Origin: Siderastrea radians
Taxonomy: Eukaryota; Cnidaria; Anthozoa; Scleractinia; Rhizangiidae
Assembly: GCA_964017195.1 (NCBI GenBank)
Contig: OZ024887.1
Span: 65,355,246 to 65,419,245, forward strand
Length of the DNA stretch: 64,000 nucleotides
Reading direction: 5' to 3'
Made by a program: the position numbers and the translations under genes. The notes under the pieces were generated by a model, which was given only the letters and a program-made list of their open reading frames with translations, did no database searches and was not told the DNA's origin. Positions 1-12,782 of the stretch are shown in pieces. The stretch's first letter is position 1. Each line of letters starts with the position of its first letter.

Positions 1-2650
1 AAGCGACATTTACATTTCTTTACTAACTGAATATTTAAAAAGTTATAAAACTCTGCCCTCAACAACTTTTTCAAGGAGTCGATATAACATACACTGTCAT
101 CGCCCAGAATGCCGCGATACATCCGGGACTTTTACGCCCTTTCTCGCGCGAACATTTGAAAGCTCGTTAGCGAAAGTACACAAAATAACAAAGAAAGTTG
201 GGCAAAACCGGTCAGCACCACTCGGAAGTTTTGATTTTACGGGAAAACGGTTAAGTTTATTGGTTAGCGTTCACATGGCTTTTGTAGAAGGGATGTTAAT
301 AAAGCAAATGCGACTGTTTGTAGGTGTGTAGCTGTTTGGGAAGCATTATCGTTTTCGACCTCAAATGTAGCTATTTTTACGCTCCGTCTGTATGGGACCG
401 ACACTTTTAGATTGAAAATCTCGAGAAATAAGATGTAAGCAAGTTAGCGTTCATATGGCTTTTTACGCTTGACATTTAAAGACTCACTTGCCGAGTTTTC
501 GCGCAAATCTGACAGTTGGAAGTATTATCGATTTCAGCTTTTCTGGAACCAACTCCCGCAAAACTGAACTTACATGCAAATACGTCCCACAGAGCCCCCC
601 ACGGGAGTTGATTTGACCGCTTTTAAACTTCCCGCGAGTGTTCTAATGAATTCATAAATCCGCCTCCATAAACAATAGAGCACAAGCCATTGTAATTAAG
701 CATTGTATTGCGGTGTGAGTCAGTAAAGTGTGAGAAACTGATAATAACACCAGAATTCCGCAAAAAAAAATCCAAAAAAAGACACACACACGTGTTTTCG
801 CGATCGCTGTATGTTACGCAGATGTTACGTCTCCACGATAACTGCGATCATAAACAGCTTAACGAACACCTCGCACATATTGGCCACGCATAGAAGCATA
901 TTCCCCTTTCTAGTATGATCCAGATGATTATTGGCGTAAATAAAAACGTTTTAAATGCTTTGTTCACGCAAAAGCATTATTTTAATAGACACCGGCGGGC
1001 GCTTGTTTATTTATGATCACACTATAAAGAAAGTAAGGCTTGTTTATTTCACTTTTCTCTTTGTCTTCCTGCATTGTTAAGATTATTTTGGTAAACTGAA
1101 GTCCTCAGGACTTCAGTTAAGCGGTGCTAAGGGAGCGAGCGTAATTTCCAATAACCGCAATCCGCTTGTAAAGTCATAAAATGACGCGCGTCAAAATTTG
1201 TCGCACACCGGTCTAGTCGCGCGTGGTTTAATTCATCTGAGAAGTTTTGAAAATCTGCCCTCGACTTCTTATTTAGAGAGTCACTGGTAAAAACTGTAAC
1301 TTATAGGAGAAGTTTTGGAAGTCTGCCTCCAACGCTTATTTTCATGTAACTCTACAATGAAATAATTTTGTTTTTGTATTGGATTTGCACCTTACTAACT
1401 AGCTTGTTTACTCCACTCAAGCAAAGAAACACAATATAACAAATGAAATATAAGCCTGTTAAAAATCCCAACTTCTCATCACATCACCGCTTTGTACATA
1501 GCTTGGCTTTGGAATTCAAAATGGGATTGCCGTGAACTGAACAAATCCAGCAAACGGCCAGAGCGACCTTGAACACGGGCCTTAGGATTACAAGTCCTGA
1601 GCGCCCGTAACTCTTACTAGATTGGAGGAGGGGAGAAACTCTAAAGTTCTAAGCAAAATAGCCAATATACCGTTTTGAATTTGTCTAGGAACATTTTGCC
1701 TTGGTATGTTTCCATGGCAACCAAATATTGACAGATATCTTTACCATATTATTTCAATCCTTCGTTATTGCGCCAAAGTGATTACTTCACACTGCACTAG
1801 ACAGCTAAACTACAGCCGAATCCATTATAACCGTTTTCATCTTTCACCGTTGAAAAATCAAATCATATCACTATCATTTACTTCCCAAACAATCGGAAGG
1901 CTCTAAACGTCAGCTTTCATAATTTCGTTACAGTGGCCAATTTACCTTATCAACTCAGTTAATACCGTCTTTCCAAAAACACCATTTAGTCGTACTGTTT
2001 GTGGTTTACATTTTGCACCCCACAACGTTTTTTCAATCAGATTTTTATACTAACACTTCAAAATTTGCAATCTATATCTTAATTAAGGGCTTCTGTTCCT
2101 AAGACAACTTTATTAATTTTTTAATGTTGGTCAAACGGTACAGATTAGGCCAGTTTAATTCGTCTTCAATTTGAACATCCGTGCTCCTTTTTGGCTAAGT
2201 TCTTTTTCTTCCCCTCTGCCTTCAGTAAACTGTTATTTAAAAAGCATTCGATATCTTATCAGAGCCTCTGACAAATCCGTGTATAATGAAACACCACTGG
2301 GCAACTGGTTGCAAAACTGAGCTGATTATTTAACGTGCAATGTAAACAGTATTCACTTGCACTCACGCACGGAAATTAAAACAAATTGGTATTCTATCAG
2401 CAATAACGATTCTCGCCGAAGAAAATGTGCAACTTCATAAAAGACCCTTTTTTTAAATACGAAAGGTGCAAATCTTGAAGAATTGAAATCAGTTTGCAAA
2501 ACAGAAAGAAGTCGAAGTCTTTAATTTAATAAAGACTTTTTAACATTAATATTTTAGACGTACATAAATGTTTTATAAGTGGTTTTAAGCAGTTAAGTAC
2601 CGTTTGAAAAATTTGTTGTCTTTGTCGTTTCTCTGTTATCGATTGAAAAC
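1..2650. other. Gene-free upstream region
   Basis: No convincing coding sequence was found on either strand. The short open frames have no domain, no splice context and biased low-complexity composition. The stretch is A+T-rich. A 25-nt near-perfect palindrome with 12-bp arms around one central base lies at 1094-1118. The distal part should hold the promoter of the fibrinogen-related gene that starts at 2651, but no specific promoter element can be called. Confidence 0.5.
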
Positions 2651-2968
2651 ATGAATCTTTTTTTACTGTTATCCTCCTGCACGGCTGTTTTTGCTGTAAA
2701 TCGTATAAAAGACTTTGACTTAGAAGCCATCAATTTTGCTAAAAAGATAAATGGAAAAAGGCTCAATGGAAGTGTATTCGAAGAGATTCCAGTAGATTCT
2801 GAGATCTCTTGTCAAATAGCGTGTGTTAAAGACATTCGTTGTTTATCTTACAACTTTGGAGCCACAAAGGACGAAGGCAAATTCATCTGTCAGCTGAGCG
2901 ACTCTGATCGATTCACAAGTCGTGAAAACTTCATAGAAGATAGTGAGTTGGTATACAGAGGAATACAG
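2651..2968 (+). CDS. PAN-EGF-fibrinogen-C secreted protein, exon 1 (signal peptide + PAN/apple)
   Basis: First coding exon of a four-exon gene (2651-2968, 3877-3991, 4258-4681, 15480-15711) whose phases join without error to give 362 residues. Residues 1-15 form a short hydrophobic signal peptide ending in VFA. Residues from about 28 to 104 are a PAN/apple module, with cysteines in the ISCQIAC and RCLSYNFGA segments and a later FICQLSD, the usual PAN pattern. The exon ends in CAG followed by the donor GTAACC, phase 0. The product is predicted to be extracellular. PAN and fibrinogen-C modules bind glycans or proteins, and cnidarian fibrinogen-related proteins are often discussed as lectin-like recognition or matrix molecules. 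That role is inference here. The ATG at 2651 is the first one in frame before the signal peptide. Confidence 0.85.
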
Positions 2969-3876
2969 GTAACCTTGTTTGAAAAATCTGAAATATCATG
3001 AATTACAGTACGTTACACCTGTGTTAAGCGGCCCTTTATCAGGCGGCCTCCAGGAAAACTCCCTGTTTATAATTATTTACTGTAAACTTGCTCTATTAAG
3101 CCTACGCGGTCACATTTTAGGAACTGTCTCCCAACTGCAACGAGTTATGTTTATTGTTTTCACCTCATGTCACTTACGAGACGGTCACTTTGTAGGAAAG
3201 AACTATACGCTTATCGAGTTTATGAATTTCGTTTTATAAATCGCAAAAGGAGATATAAAACGCTTTGAGGGCGTGAGATTTTGATTTCGCTGCGTCCCTT
3301 TTATACCAATGGAACCAGCATTTTTAAAACGCTTAGTTAGCGATTTCGCAAGGGTAACCGATTAATTAACACGCTCATGATCACTGGAACGCTTTAATAT
3401 CGAGACTTGTGAAGGTCGTAGATAAACTCACATTCCTTTCTCGATACTTAATAAATTATCTTTAATTGGCCAATTTCGAATTGCTTTTAGCCTCTTCATA
3501 AAAGCGAGGTCTGGAGCAGAGCCTTTCATATGAAAATGAGTTTTCATTCACATGCAGATAAACCTAATTTTCGTATGAAGGGTACGTTGTGCACCTAGTG
3601 TCGCTTTGATAGGGAGGCTCAAGACAATTCGGAAATGGCCTATTCGAAAGAGGTTTCGTTCCCTTGGGAGTTCGAGTTAGCGGGGTGATACAGGCAACTA
3701 GAGTTATCACCATTAACGTTGCCATGGACAGCAATATTTTTAATATTTTTGTATTATTTTTATTATTTTTATACTTTTTAATTTACTTTTTTATATTTAT
3801 TACAAACCATGCGGTATGATAGCTCCAACTTTGAAGAGATGAGCACGGTTCCTTTTTGTTTTTTGGCTGAAAATAG

Positions 3877-3991
3877 AGCGTCTGCGAATCTGACAGGTCG
3901 CCTTGTGGTGAAAAAGGAATCTGCATCCCTGAATACTACCGTGACAGGTTCAGGTGCAATTGCTCAAGTGGTTACATAAGAGACCCCTGCG
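3877..3991 (+). CDS. PAN-EGF-fibrinogen-C protein, exon 2 (EGF-like domain)
   Basis: This short exon codes for one EGF-like module. In frame from the acceptor AATAG|AGC it reads cysteines spaced as in EGF: SVCESDRSPCGEKGIC, then RFRCNCSSGYIRDPC. The acceptor is preceded by a T-rich tract and the donor is TGCG|GTAAGC. The exon starts in phase 0, matching exon 1, and ends with one base of the next codon, matching exon 3. A stop in another frame hides it from simple ORF scanning. One EGF exon between PAN and fibrinogen-C is a common arrangement in cnidarian fibrinogen-related proteins. Confidence 0.8.
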
Positions 3992-4257
3992 GTAAGCTAT
4001 TGTAGCAAGTAAAGCTACGTAATGTATTATTCAATCACAAATGCAAAGACTGAGTACAGAATGCTATTTGCCGTTTTGCAGTTTGCAGTTTTGCAGCGTT
4101 TGGGATAATCTTGATATAAAAGTATTAATGGACATTTCCTTAAACGTCTCAGCCAAGTAATTGCTTGGATGTTTAAGTGTAGTTCTGGAGAAAATGCTGA
4201 ATTTTTCATGACCTTTTCAAAAACTCAGCTAGATATTAATTTACTACACTTTTGCAG

Positions 4258-4681
4258 AGCCAATAAAAAGCTGTTCCCACCTCCTTCAAAATGGCGTCAA
4301 TTTAAGTGGCGTGTACACCATCAACCCAGATGGCGGCGAACCAATGCAAGTGTTTTGTGACATGACCACGGACGGTGGAGGCTGGACCGTTTTTCAAAGA
4401 CGTTTGGATGGTTCCGTGGATTTTTACCTTGGATGGGCGTCCTACAAAAACGGGTTTGGAAATCTGAACGGCGAATTCTGGCTTGGAAACGACAATCTTC
4501 ACCGTTTGACAGTCGCTGATGACGTCATGCTAAGAGTTGACCTGGAAGACTTCGACGGCGACATCAGATACGCTGAGTACTCGACTTTTAAGGTGGCAAA
4601 CGAGGGTGATAAATACCGACTTTCGATTGAAGGGTACAGTGGCACGGCCAGAGACTCAATGGCTGGTGGACGAACAACAAA
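4258..4681 (+). CDS. PAN-EGF-fibrinogen-C protein, exon 3 (fibrinogen C, N-terminal two thirds)
   Basis: Codes for most of a fibrinogen C-terminal (FReD) domain. Visible hallmarks are SGVYTINPDGG, QVFCDMTTDGGGWTVFQRR, DGSVDFYLGWASYKNGFGNL and GEFWLGNDNLHRLT. The acceptor is TTTTGCAG|AGC at 4257/4258 and the donor AA|GTAAGAC at 4681/4682. Two bases carry over and join the first base of exon 4 to give an asparagine codon. The domain lacks only its C-terminal third, which is 10.8 kb downstream in exon 4. Confidence 0.9.
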
Positions 4682-4791
4682 GTAAGACAACTACTGTTCT
4701 CAGAATATTGTGTTTCCTCGAAAAAGAACGGGTAATCGTTGTTTTTTTATGTGCCCCAAAAGTGAGTGTCATTGTCAGGATTTTTTTACAG

Positions 4792-4861
4792 TTTTGGGGG
4801 GGTGGGGACAATCATCTTGAATGTTACCTTAATGGGAGCGATTATCCGACAAGCAAATACG
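4792..4861 (+). other. Possible cryptic or poison exon in the FReD intron
   Basis: A 70-nt stretch lies between a good acceptor (seven T then ACAG, ending at 4791) and a consensus donor GTAAGTAC (from 4862). Including it would shift the frame, because 70 is not a multiple of three, and would run into a stop soon after the exon 4 junction. It would then yield a protein lacking the end of the fibrinogen domain. Only the splice-like signals are seen; use is unproven. Confidence 0.25.
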
Positions 4862-5086
4862 GTAAGTACTAAGGTAATTTATCGTCGTTCGAGTAATTGC
4901 GTAAAAATTCCTTAAATATAACGGCCCCCTAAAGTAACCTCTATTTTGTGACAATCCTAGTAATTCCCATGCAAAGATAATGACCCACCCACCCCCTGCA
5001 TCCAACCTCGAATGTAACGGCCTCTGGAAAGAAACAGATCCCAACACTAGCTACTCGCCCGGGTTTAACACAGCAGTCAGTGAGCC

Positions 5087-5178
5087 CACAGGGGACCCAG
5101 ACAATCTGTTTGAATTTTGAAGGATTTGTATGGGAATATTACGAGCTTCGTATTTAAAGCAAAATATCGGGGGTAATG
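5087..5178 (+). repeat. Left arm of intron 3 inverted repeat
   Basis: Pairs with 15018-15110 on the opposite strand. It begins about 400 bp after the exon 3 donor. It shares the segments GAATTTTGAAGGATTTGTAT and GGGAATATT with the right arm, with few mismatches. Confidence 0.7.
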
Positions 5179-6480
5179 TTGATATTTTCTTCAAAATAAA
5201 CGTAAACTTAACTCAATTGTGTGGTTTGTATTTTGAAGGTCTAGCGTACGGCGTTTTATACCTGAGCGTAAGGTAAATGCTGAACGCGCGTACCCAACGA
5301 CTGTTTCGAAGAAAATCGATCTTACGTTGTGTTAAACATCTGCGAAGTGTCCCTGCGTGAATCTTGTTTAATATTTAACTTTCCTGGGAAAAAAATACCC
5401 GCTCTTCACTGCCAGCGAGCAGGACTTTTAAGTTATAAAACTTCCAGCCAGCTCCCAATTTTGAGGTTCGTCAACGAGCCAGCAAGATTAAAAATCTCCC
5501 CGCAAGAAGGAACCAGCCAGCGTAGAGAAAATTTTCCAGTTTGCCAGCAAGTGGTCGTGTATACAATTTGTTTCCCAGCCAGCGAAGGTTTGATTTAACC
5601 TTTGCGAAAACAATTGGAATTAAGTTGTAATGGGCAACGGGTTTTTTTTTCGAATTTTATAGTAGTAGTATATTTTGGGTCTGCACATTCCGTTGTTTAC
5701 CGCGTTTTCGTATTTTTTGTTTAGGGTAAAATGCAGTCGTTGAACAATTGACGCCACGGTACCATAGCAAGGTACGGTACCCTACGTACAAACGTTTATC
5801 CGGTGACAGCGGTGAAATTGGTACAATTTTTGACTCTCGTTGACATGGCACACACAGAAAAGTGCCTTAAATGGATATATGCCCTTAAATTCTTTTAACA
5901 TTTCTCGAAAATATGTTTGGTACATTTAACAGATTATTCTACATTTCGTACAACAATAAACAAAGTGCAAAGAAACAAAATTGGTGCTCACAGTTTTCAG
6001 GTTGTCCAGCAGAGGTCCAAGCTCCACACTGCAAACTCTCAAATTCACTCCAAGAAGAGTGAAGTAAAGAAATCTTCATTTCGTTTGCAAAGACGATACA
6101 GCCATTAATACAGGAATCTTATTGCATCACAATTTTCCGCTGCTGCCAGTAGGGTTAACAAAGGCAGGGTCATTAAAACCCGTTGTTGTTTTATACACTA
6201 CACGTAAACAAGAATTAAGAGGACTAACAAAGATTCAGATGGTAAGTTTGTTCTGCAGTTCTTATCCATACCAAGAGAAGCCTTTTGGTTTATCCAGTAA
6301 AAGAAAACCCGGATTCGCTAAACGCATCGTCGGCACAGTGTAAACGGGGAAGAAATCAGAACGTACTTTTTCCTTCTTTCATTAGGAATGCCATTAGTAG
6401 CTGTGGCTGATTCTCTTTTTTCTATCACGGTAATGCACTAAGACAAACGCGTTCTTTAACTAATTTAAGAAACGCTTTAA

Positions 6481-8830
6481 GGGGCCAACATGAACGCACT
6501 GGACGAGGAGATGGTGATTGTCTTCCTTCATAGTTTAGTGACAGAGCATTTAAGTGGCTTGAACGGAACAGGTCGAGGACGAGGAAGTGAATGCCACGCT
6601 TCATAGTTCAGGGACAGAGCATTTGAGGGGCTTCAACGGTCCAGGCGGAGAACGAGGGCGTGATTGCCTTGCTTTGTAGTTCAATGACAGAGCATTCGAG
6701 GGGCTTGAGAGGTAAAGGCCGAGGACGAGGAGGTGATTGTCTTCCTTCATAGTTCAGTAACAAAGCATTCGAGAGGCTTGAAGATAAAAGCCGAATACGA
6801 AAAGGTGATTGCCTTCCTTCGTAGTTCAGTGCCAGAGCATTCAAGGCGCTTAAAAGATAAAGGCAGAGGTCGAGGAGGTGACTGTCTTACTTCATAGTTC
6901 AGTGACAGAGCATTCCATGGGCTTTAAAGGTACAGGCCGATGACGAGGAGGTTATTGTCTTGCTTCATAGTTCAGTGACAGAGCATTCGAGGGGCTTGAA
7001 AGGTTAAGGCCGATGACGAGGAGGTGATTGTCTTGCTTCATAGTTCAGTGACAGAGCATTCGAGGTGATTGAAAGATAAAGGCCGATGACGAGGAGGTGA
7101 TTGTCTTGCTTCATAGTTCAGTGACAGAGCATTCGAGGTGCTTGAAAGATAAAGGCCGATGACGAGGAGGTGATTGTCTTGCTTCATAGTTCAGTGACAG
7201 AGCATTCGAGGTGATTGAAAGATAAAGGCCGATGACGAGGAGGTGATTGTCTTGCTTCATAGTTCAGTGACAGAGCATTCGAGGAACTTGAAAGGTAAAG
7301 GCCGACGACGAGGAGGTGTTTGTCTTGCTTCATAGCTCAGTGACAGAGCATTCGAGGAACTTGAAAGGTAAAGGCCGATGACGAGGAGGTGATTGTCTTG
7401 CTTCATAGTTCAGTGGCAGAGCATTACAGAGACTTGAAAGGTAAAGGCCGATGACAAGGAGGTGATTGTCTTGCTTCATAGTTCAGTGACAGAGCATTCG
7501 AGGGCCTTGAAAAGTAAAGGCCGATGACGAGGAGGTGATTGTCTTGCTTCATAGTTCAGGGACAGAGCATTTTGGCGCTTGAAAGGTAAAGGCCGATCGC
7601 GAGGAGGTGATTGTTTTGCTTCCTAGTTCAGCGACAGAGCATTTGTCGGGCTTGAAAGAAAAAGGCCGATGACGAGGAGGTGATTGTCTTGCTTCATAGT
7701 TCAGTGACAGAGCATTCGAGGGGCTTGAAAGGTAAAAGCCGATGACGAGGAGGTGATTGTCCTGCTTCATACCTCAGTGACAGAGCATTCGAGGTGCTTG
7801 AAAGATAAAGGCCGATGACGAGGAGGTGATTGACTTGCTTCATAGTTCGGTGACAGAGCATTCGAGGGGCTTAAAAGGTAAAGGCCGATGACGAGGAGGT
7901 GATTGTCTTGCTTCGTAGTTCAGCGACCGAGCATTCGAGGCGCTTGAAAGGTAAAGGCCGATCGCGAGGAGGTGATTGTTTTGCTTCATAGTTCAGTGAC
8001 AGAGCATTTTGGCGCTTGAAAGGTAAAGGTCGAGGACGAGGAGGTGATTGTCTTGCTTCATAGTTCAGTGACAGAGCATTCGAGGGGCTTGAAACGTAAA
8101 AGCCGATGACGAGGAGGTGATTGTCCTGCTTCATACCCCAGTGACAGAGCATTCGAGGTGCTTGAAAGATAAAGGCCGATGACGAGGAGGTGATTGTCTT
8201 GCTTCATAGTTCGGTGACAGAGCATTCGAGGGGCTTAAAAGGTAAAGGCCGATGACGAGGAGGTGATTGTCTTGCTTCATAGTTCAGTGACAGAGCATTC
8301 GAGGTGCTTGAAAGATAAAGGCCGCTGACGAGGAGGTGATTGTCTTGCTTCATAGTTCAGTGCCAGAGCATTCAAGGCGCTTAAAAGATAAAGGCAGAGG
8401 TCGAGGAGGTGACTGTCTTGCTTCATAGTTCAGTGACAGAGCATTCCGTGGGCTTGAAAGGTACAGGCCGATGACGAGGAGGTTATTGTCTGGCTTCATA
8501 GTTCAGTGACAGAGCATTCGAGGGGCTTGAAAGGTAAAGGCCGATGACGAGGAGGTGATTGTCTTGCTTCGTAGTTCAGGGACAAAGCATTTTGGCGCTT
8601 GAAAGGTAAAGGTCGAGGACGAGGAGGTGATTGTCTTGCTTCCTAGTTCAGCGACAGAGCATTTGTCGGGCTTGAAAGATAAAGGCCGATGACGAGGAGG
8701 TGATTGTCCTGCTTCATAGTTCAGTGACAGAGCATTCGAGGGGCTTTAAAGGTAAAGGCCGATGACGAGGAGGTGATTGTCTTGCTTCATAGTTCAGGCA
8801 CAGAGCATTCGACGGCCTTCAAAGGTAAAG
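6481..8830. repeat. 73-bp minisatellite, about 32 units
   Basis: Head-to-tail array with a period of 73 bp, measured from successive TTCAGTGACAGAGCATT positions (6971, 7044, 7117). The unit includes GGCCGATGACGAGGAGGTGA, then TTGTCTTGCTTCATAG, then TTCAGTGACAGAGCATTCGA. Units at both ends are more diverged and central ones nearly identical. On the minus strand the array produces repetitive open frames (motifs like LNYEARQSPP), but 73 is not divisible by three, so the frame rotates and these are not treated as genes. The segment TAGTTCAGTGACAGAGCAT resembles the A box of a tRNA; no B box is visible. Confidence 0.95.
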
Positions 8831-9872
8831 TTAACGTTAGAAATTTCATTCTCCTCTCTTTGAAACGGCAATTCCGCATCGATTTGAACTGCTAGAAGTC
8901 ATGCGGCAAGTCAACAAGGAACTGTTATCGGCCTTGCAAGAGGTAAGGATAGGCAGAAGCTCGGACAACTGCATAAAAAAGCAATTTCTAACGTTAATGC
9001 ACAAAATGACAACGAGCCAGGGATTTCCATTGCGGCGTGCTAGCATCAATAATTACAACAGGCCGACGCATTTAGCAAATAAAACATGACAAAGCATGAC
9101 AATGACAACTAATGTCCATTTAAACAGAAAATAATGTATATCCATTGCATGAAGAGTAGATTACAAACAATTTCCGAGTGCAAAGAAACGGTTTTTGAAT
9201 TCGATTTTCCTTTTTTGCTTTATCTGTCACGCGATTGGTCTTACATTACAAAGGGGCGTCAAAATGCTCCCGTGGGGTCGTGGGGAAAGAGTAAGATTTT
9301 TAATAGGAAATTTTGAATGTGCACCCGTCCGGTCAGTCGCAGTTGTCACGCTGGAGCGGTCGCAAAGTTTGATTTCCAACTGTGAGTCGAAAAGACGGGA
9401 ACAAGGTGCTCAGGAAAGCTGAAAGCTCCAGTAGTGATGCATAAATCGTTCGAATTGGAGCGGAAAGGATGAAGTTTTTTCCAAGCTGACCAGACGAGGA
9501 GAAAAATGAACTTTCCTTCTTCACGTCAGAACGGAAAATCAAGCCGCGGATTCGAATTTTGGCGAGAAAACGGCCTCGCGGCACGGCTCGTTCGAAATGG
9601 CTCTGTCCAGCCTTGACTTCGTCTTATGAAGGCTACGACAAAAACCTCAAAACCCCCCAAAAACGATGAAATAGCCCAAAAGGACAACAGAAATCAAGAA
9701 AGGTGAGTACATTTTCTTTATTTTATTGAAAAGAGGGTAAAATTTTATTTCGTCGAGCGCTTTTATTCCACGTTATTTTAAACTCCATACAAAGTCTTAT
9801 AGAGCGCTCAATTTTCCAACGGCCTAAATTGTAACACAACACCGCGCACTTCAAGTAGTCACGTCCCACTTG

Positions 9873-9935
9873 ATACGCTTACATAAATCACTCATACGCT
9901 TACATAAATCATTCATACGCTTACATAAATCATTT
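9873..9935. repeat. 21-bp tandem repeat, three units
   Basis: Three copies of ATACGCTTACATAAATCA plus three variable bases start at 9873, 9894 and 9915. Confidence 0.9.
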
Positions 9936-10605
9936 ATTCGATCGATTTCTCGAATCGTGAATTTGGAACGCCTGTGCTTCTAATAGCCACTGTTTTGGTC
10001 ACACAGATTCACGTGCTGGGTCTCCTTGGAATTTTAAGAGAGTGTACACGAGGGTCCAACGAAGAAAGGGCGGGCAGAGACCATGGGCCGCCTGCTGAAT
10101 TCTTCAGAATTTCTTGTTAATTGCAAAACGATAGTGCGCATGCAATGTATCCCTATATCCAGTACTCTGAGCAATAAGGTAGCCGTTGATGTCTTCAATA
10201 TTTATTACCCCTGCGAACTACTGCCCATAGAATATGAAGAGATGGTCGCTTTTGTATATTTCTGATATTTTGGGGAGGTAAGTAGCTAAGGTTTCTTTTT
10301 AGGTTGTCCGGTTTCCGATTCGGGAGCTTTAAAGATATGAATTCGATATTTTTGTATTCTTCTTGATTTAGCACACTAATGCGCAAGTTTCGAAAGGGCG
10401 TCTCTCAAACTTAAAAACTACCGGCTGCAATACCTCAGGAATGTTAGCGCCTCGAATCGTAAGTAGGCTTGCCAGGTTTATTATATTTAAAGGTATTTCA
10501 CATTATAGTATTCAAGGGCGTCATCTGGGTAATGAAGATACGCTTTTTCAGTTCCGTTTATATTTGTTAACCGGCCACTTTGAATTTAAAAGCGAAGAAA
10601 GGCTA

Positions 10606-11244
10606 TCGCCAGCTATACAAGCATCGATACCATCGTGTATATTTGAGGGCACAAACATTTTTGTTGTCCTAAAACGTGCCTTTCTAATTAATAATTATCG
10701 CTCGCTCTTCGCAAGATGAGCAGAGATTATCTTTAGTTCGTGCGCGCGAATTCTACAGTACAGAATATTTTTCTCGCGCGTTTGTCGCGTTCGTCGCCCT
10801 TGTCAAGCAAACAGACATACAGTGGGACCCCGATATAACGAACAACTACCGAAACGAACTATTTTGTTAAGCCCAGTGATAGAAAAATGTAGGAAAAGAA
10901 CTTTGTGAAACTTTTGCGGTGAAGCGTCCGGCTCCACTGACAAGACCGGACCTTTGCTGCGAAACTTCGCAATTCATTTTGTAAAACTTTTGCGGTGAAG
11001 CGTCCACTGACAAGACCGGGCCTTTGCTGCCAAGCTTTACAATTCATTTTGTGAAACTTTTGCGGTGACGCGTCCTTCAGTGACAAGATCGGACCTTTGC
11101 TGCGAAACTTTACAATTCATTTTGTGAAACTTTTGCGGTGAAGCGTCCTCTAACAAGACCGGTAACGCAGACGCTGACTCGCTGACATGTACTTTGTTCT
11201 CATCACGTTTTGACGTCATCTGTGCGTTGTCAGAGTACACACAT
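10606..11244. repeat. Duplicated segment, copy A (with ~60-bp minisatellite)
   Basis: Nearly identical to 13723-14458, about 3.1 kb downstream in the same orientation. It holds CAGTGGGACCCCGATATAAC at 10820, which resembles a pogo/Tigger-type terminus. This is followed by about four tandem units of roughly 60 bp with the core GAAACTTTTGCGGTGA and GACAAGACCGG. Minus-strand frames across these units (QKFHKMNC-like repeats) are by-products of the tandem repeat, not genes. Confidence 0.85.
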
Positions 11245-12360
11245 GAGAGGACGGATAAAGGTTAACTGTAAGTATCGTTTCACGCAGAGCTTTTTTCGGC
11301 TTTTCTTGGGAAAGTGTGAAAATCTGTTTAACTGTTGGAAATCAAGCTATCATCGCTTCTAATGAAGCCACGGTGAATATTGTAAAGTGACACTATGCTC
11401 TGAATGAAAGACATAAAGACTGTAAAGTTCTGGTTTTCGTCGAAACGTGATTCCCTGAAATAAATAAAAGACTGAATTTTGTGACATTCCGCCACGAGTA
11501 AGTTGTACACAGTCTTCCACCCCTTCGCTAGCCGATGAAATTGTTTTCCAAGGCAAAGCTGTGTTCGATTTCGAATTTATCCTCGTTATTTATCCTCCGA
11601 CTATTCTTGGAGGCTAACAAAGCGTAAATCAAGGCGTATCAGAGGAAGTGATCTAATGTCTCTCAATAATTCACGCGGATTTCCGTCCATCTTGTTAGTA
11701 AACTTTTCGATTTTGCATACAGAGGGTAAAACTAAGTTCTCGAAGAATGGAAAGGAAAACATGAGGTTCTTTGTTATCCTGTTGCGATCAACAAAAAACG
11801 AGGAGCAGTGTCTCTGGCTTCTCTACACAGGTTATTCGAGCAAAAATAAATGAGTGCGAGTGTGCGAGCGATTGAGACTATAATAAAGTTATTTGATTTT
11901 GATTTGCAAAAACCGCCTGCCGCGAGAAAACGTGCCTCGCTTTTGCATTGAGCCGAGCACAACGAGTGTGTAACTGTGCGCCCCAAAATGTATCATTGTA
12001 CAATCTCTACAGGAATGATGGTCACAAGCTGCGTTTATTCCCTTCCAACTGATATAATTTTCTCACTATTTCGTAAAGTTCCGTTTTCAGTATCTTATTT
12101 TATTTATTTAATTTGCAATGTCTGCTATTTCTAGTTTCTCCGAAAGTTCTAAATACGTACAGAAACCCATCAACTGGTACGGGCGAAACTCGATTTGTGC
12201 TTGCTCAGCGTATGCCTGTTTAAATATTCTCGCGCGAGTTTTAAAAGACTCAGTCAATGCGTCTGTGGTTCTCGTCACCTTCTTCAGTTGCAAGTTTGAA
12301 CCGCATTCTTAGATTTTATGAAAAATATTTCGCTTCCACAAATCATTTTTAAACTGAATT

Positions 12361-12529
12361 AGACTACGGGAAGTCTCTCTTTCCGCTCTGACAGGGACAG
12401 TCGAGGAAAACGAGCAAGCGACGGAGCGACCGCGAAATCGCCTGCGGGGTTGAAACGTGACGCGCGTGTCGAGCCGCTAGTGTAGTGAGACTATCCCTGA
12501 GCGGAAAGAGAGACTGCTCGAAGTCTATA
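12361..12529. repeat. MITE-like inverted repeat
   Basis: The left end, around GTCTCTCTTTCCGCTC, and the right end, around GAGCGGAAAGAGAGAC, are reverse complements. They enclose a G+C-rich centre. The total length is about 170 bp and there is no coding capacity. Similar hairpin-ended elements occur near 31818 and 52475. Confidence 0.6.
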
Positions 12530-12782
12530 ACTGAATTTCAACATATACTGCACGTGATGAACCCTCTTTGATGCATGTATATTCGTAGCATAAGCCTTCA
12601 AATGTAGTTCTTTCCGATCCTGATATTGAGCAAGGGGGAAACATCTCCCAGGACTCAGCGAACTTTTATCACTGCTTTACTGACAAACGAAAAGCGCACG
12701 ATGAAGACGAGCAGCCGTGAGGGAAAAATGTAGAGGCAAGAGTCAGTGGATTTCTAATTCCCTTTGAGCCCTTCCCCCTCCA

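Noticed and set aside
6608..8152. Minus-strand open frames with repeated LNYEARQSPP-type peptides
   Set aside because: They arise from the 73-bp tandem repeat. The period is not divisible by three, the frame changes from unit to unit, and there is no start or splice context.
6481..8830. tRNA genes in the minisatellite
   Set aside because: Only an A-box-like stretch is present. There is no B box and no cloverleaf, so these are not tRNA genes.
6481..8830. CRISPR-like array
   Set aside because: The units are contiguous tandem repeats without unique spacers, and the genome is eukaryotic.
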